Shown here: in pieces, positions 6,658 to 6,690 of the stretch
Numbering within the stretch: the first letter of the stretch is position 1
Layout of the letters: each line of letters opens with the position of its first letter
DNA from: a bacterium
Lineage (GTDB): Bacteria > Calditrichota > Calditrichia > RBG-13-44-9 > J042
Direction: 5' to 3'
Assembly (NCBI GenBank): GCA_015494485.1
Contig: WGBF01000472.1
Span: 1 to 6,690, forward strand
Length of the DNA: 6,690 nt
Notes under the pieces: generated by a model
What the model was told of the DNA's origin: nothing
The model's database searches: none
What the model saw: the letters and a program-made list of their open reading frames with translations, nothing else
Translations under genes and position numbers: made by a program

Positions 6658-6690
6658 TCGGCCTCCGCGTGTTTGCCTTTATCGTATCCC
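6654..6690 (-). CDS. 3' end of an unidentified upstream gene (11 codons)
   Basis: One minus-strand frame is open from the right window edge and reads GYDKGKHAEAE before a TGA at 6654-6656. That TGA overlaps the ATG of the 568-aa foldase gene as ATGA. The same kind of 4-base overlap joins the next two genes, and there is no room for a promoter, so an upstream operon member is likely. Eleven residues are too few to identify a family. In some bacteria parvulin genes follow mfd, but nothing here shows that. Another frame is also open over this short stretch, so the call is tentative. Confidence 0.4.
   Translation of the reverse strand, partial: GYDKGKHAEAE
6662..6666 (-). promoter_or_regulatory. 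Ribosome binding site of the 568-aa foldase gene
   Basis: GGAGG lies 4 nt before the ATG at 6657, a strong match at slightly short spacing. It sits within the apparent last codons of an upstream gene, which fits translational coupling. Confidence 0.6.

Overview
The window is bacterial and its genes lie on the minus strand, so they read right to left. It holds two units: a tightly packed cluster of three parvulin-type periplasmic folding factors (bases 6657 to 2822), and the first 874 codons of a large multi-PAS/GAF sensory protein (bases 2622 to 1, running off the left edge). Secretion signals, lipoprotein signals and a SurA-class protein indicate a Gram-negative (diderm) bacterium. Moderate GC content by eye, duplicated SurA-like lipoproteins and a very large soluble PAS/GAF protein would fit the FCB/Calditrichota-like part of the tree. 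That placement is an impression from protein style, not a demonstrated assignment.

Folding-factor cluster. At the right edge, 11 codons of an unidentified upstream gene end in a TGA that overlaps the ATG of the first foldase gene (ATGA). The first gene encodes a 568-aa putative lipoprotein with two SurA/PpiC-like halves, and both PPIase domains appear to have lost their catalytic histidines. Its stop overlaps the GTG start of the second gene (GTGA), a 279-aa lipoprotein with one compact PpiC domain that keeps the histidines. After a 3-nt gap comes the third gene, a 429-aa SurA-type chaperone/isomerase with a cleavable signal peptide and two canonical PpiC domains. The spacing implies one transcript with translational coupling. 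The inferred job is to escort and isomerise envelope proteins: two membrane-tethered factors, one of them probably chaperone only, and one soluble periplasmic factor.

Intergenic region (2623-2821). This 199-base gap separates the two units. It has no convincing intrinsic terminator. It contains a 12-bp inverted repeat with one mismatch around an AT-rich loop, and weak promoter-like hexamers upstream of the sensor gene.

Sensor gene. Read from base 2622, the frame is open all the way to base 1. It encodes PAS-PAS-GAF-PAS-PAS-PAS and the start of a sixth PAS, joined by repeated helical linkers. No transmembrane segment is seen, so it is probably a cytoplasmic sensor. The output domain (histidine kinase, GGDEF/EAL or other) lies outside the window.

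Open frames on the plus strand are antisense shadows of these genes. No tRNA, rRNA, CRISPR array or mobile element was recognised.
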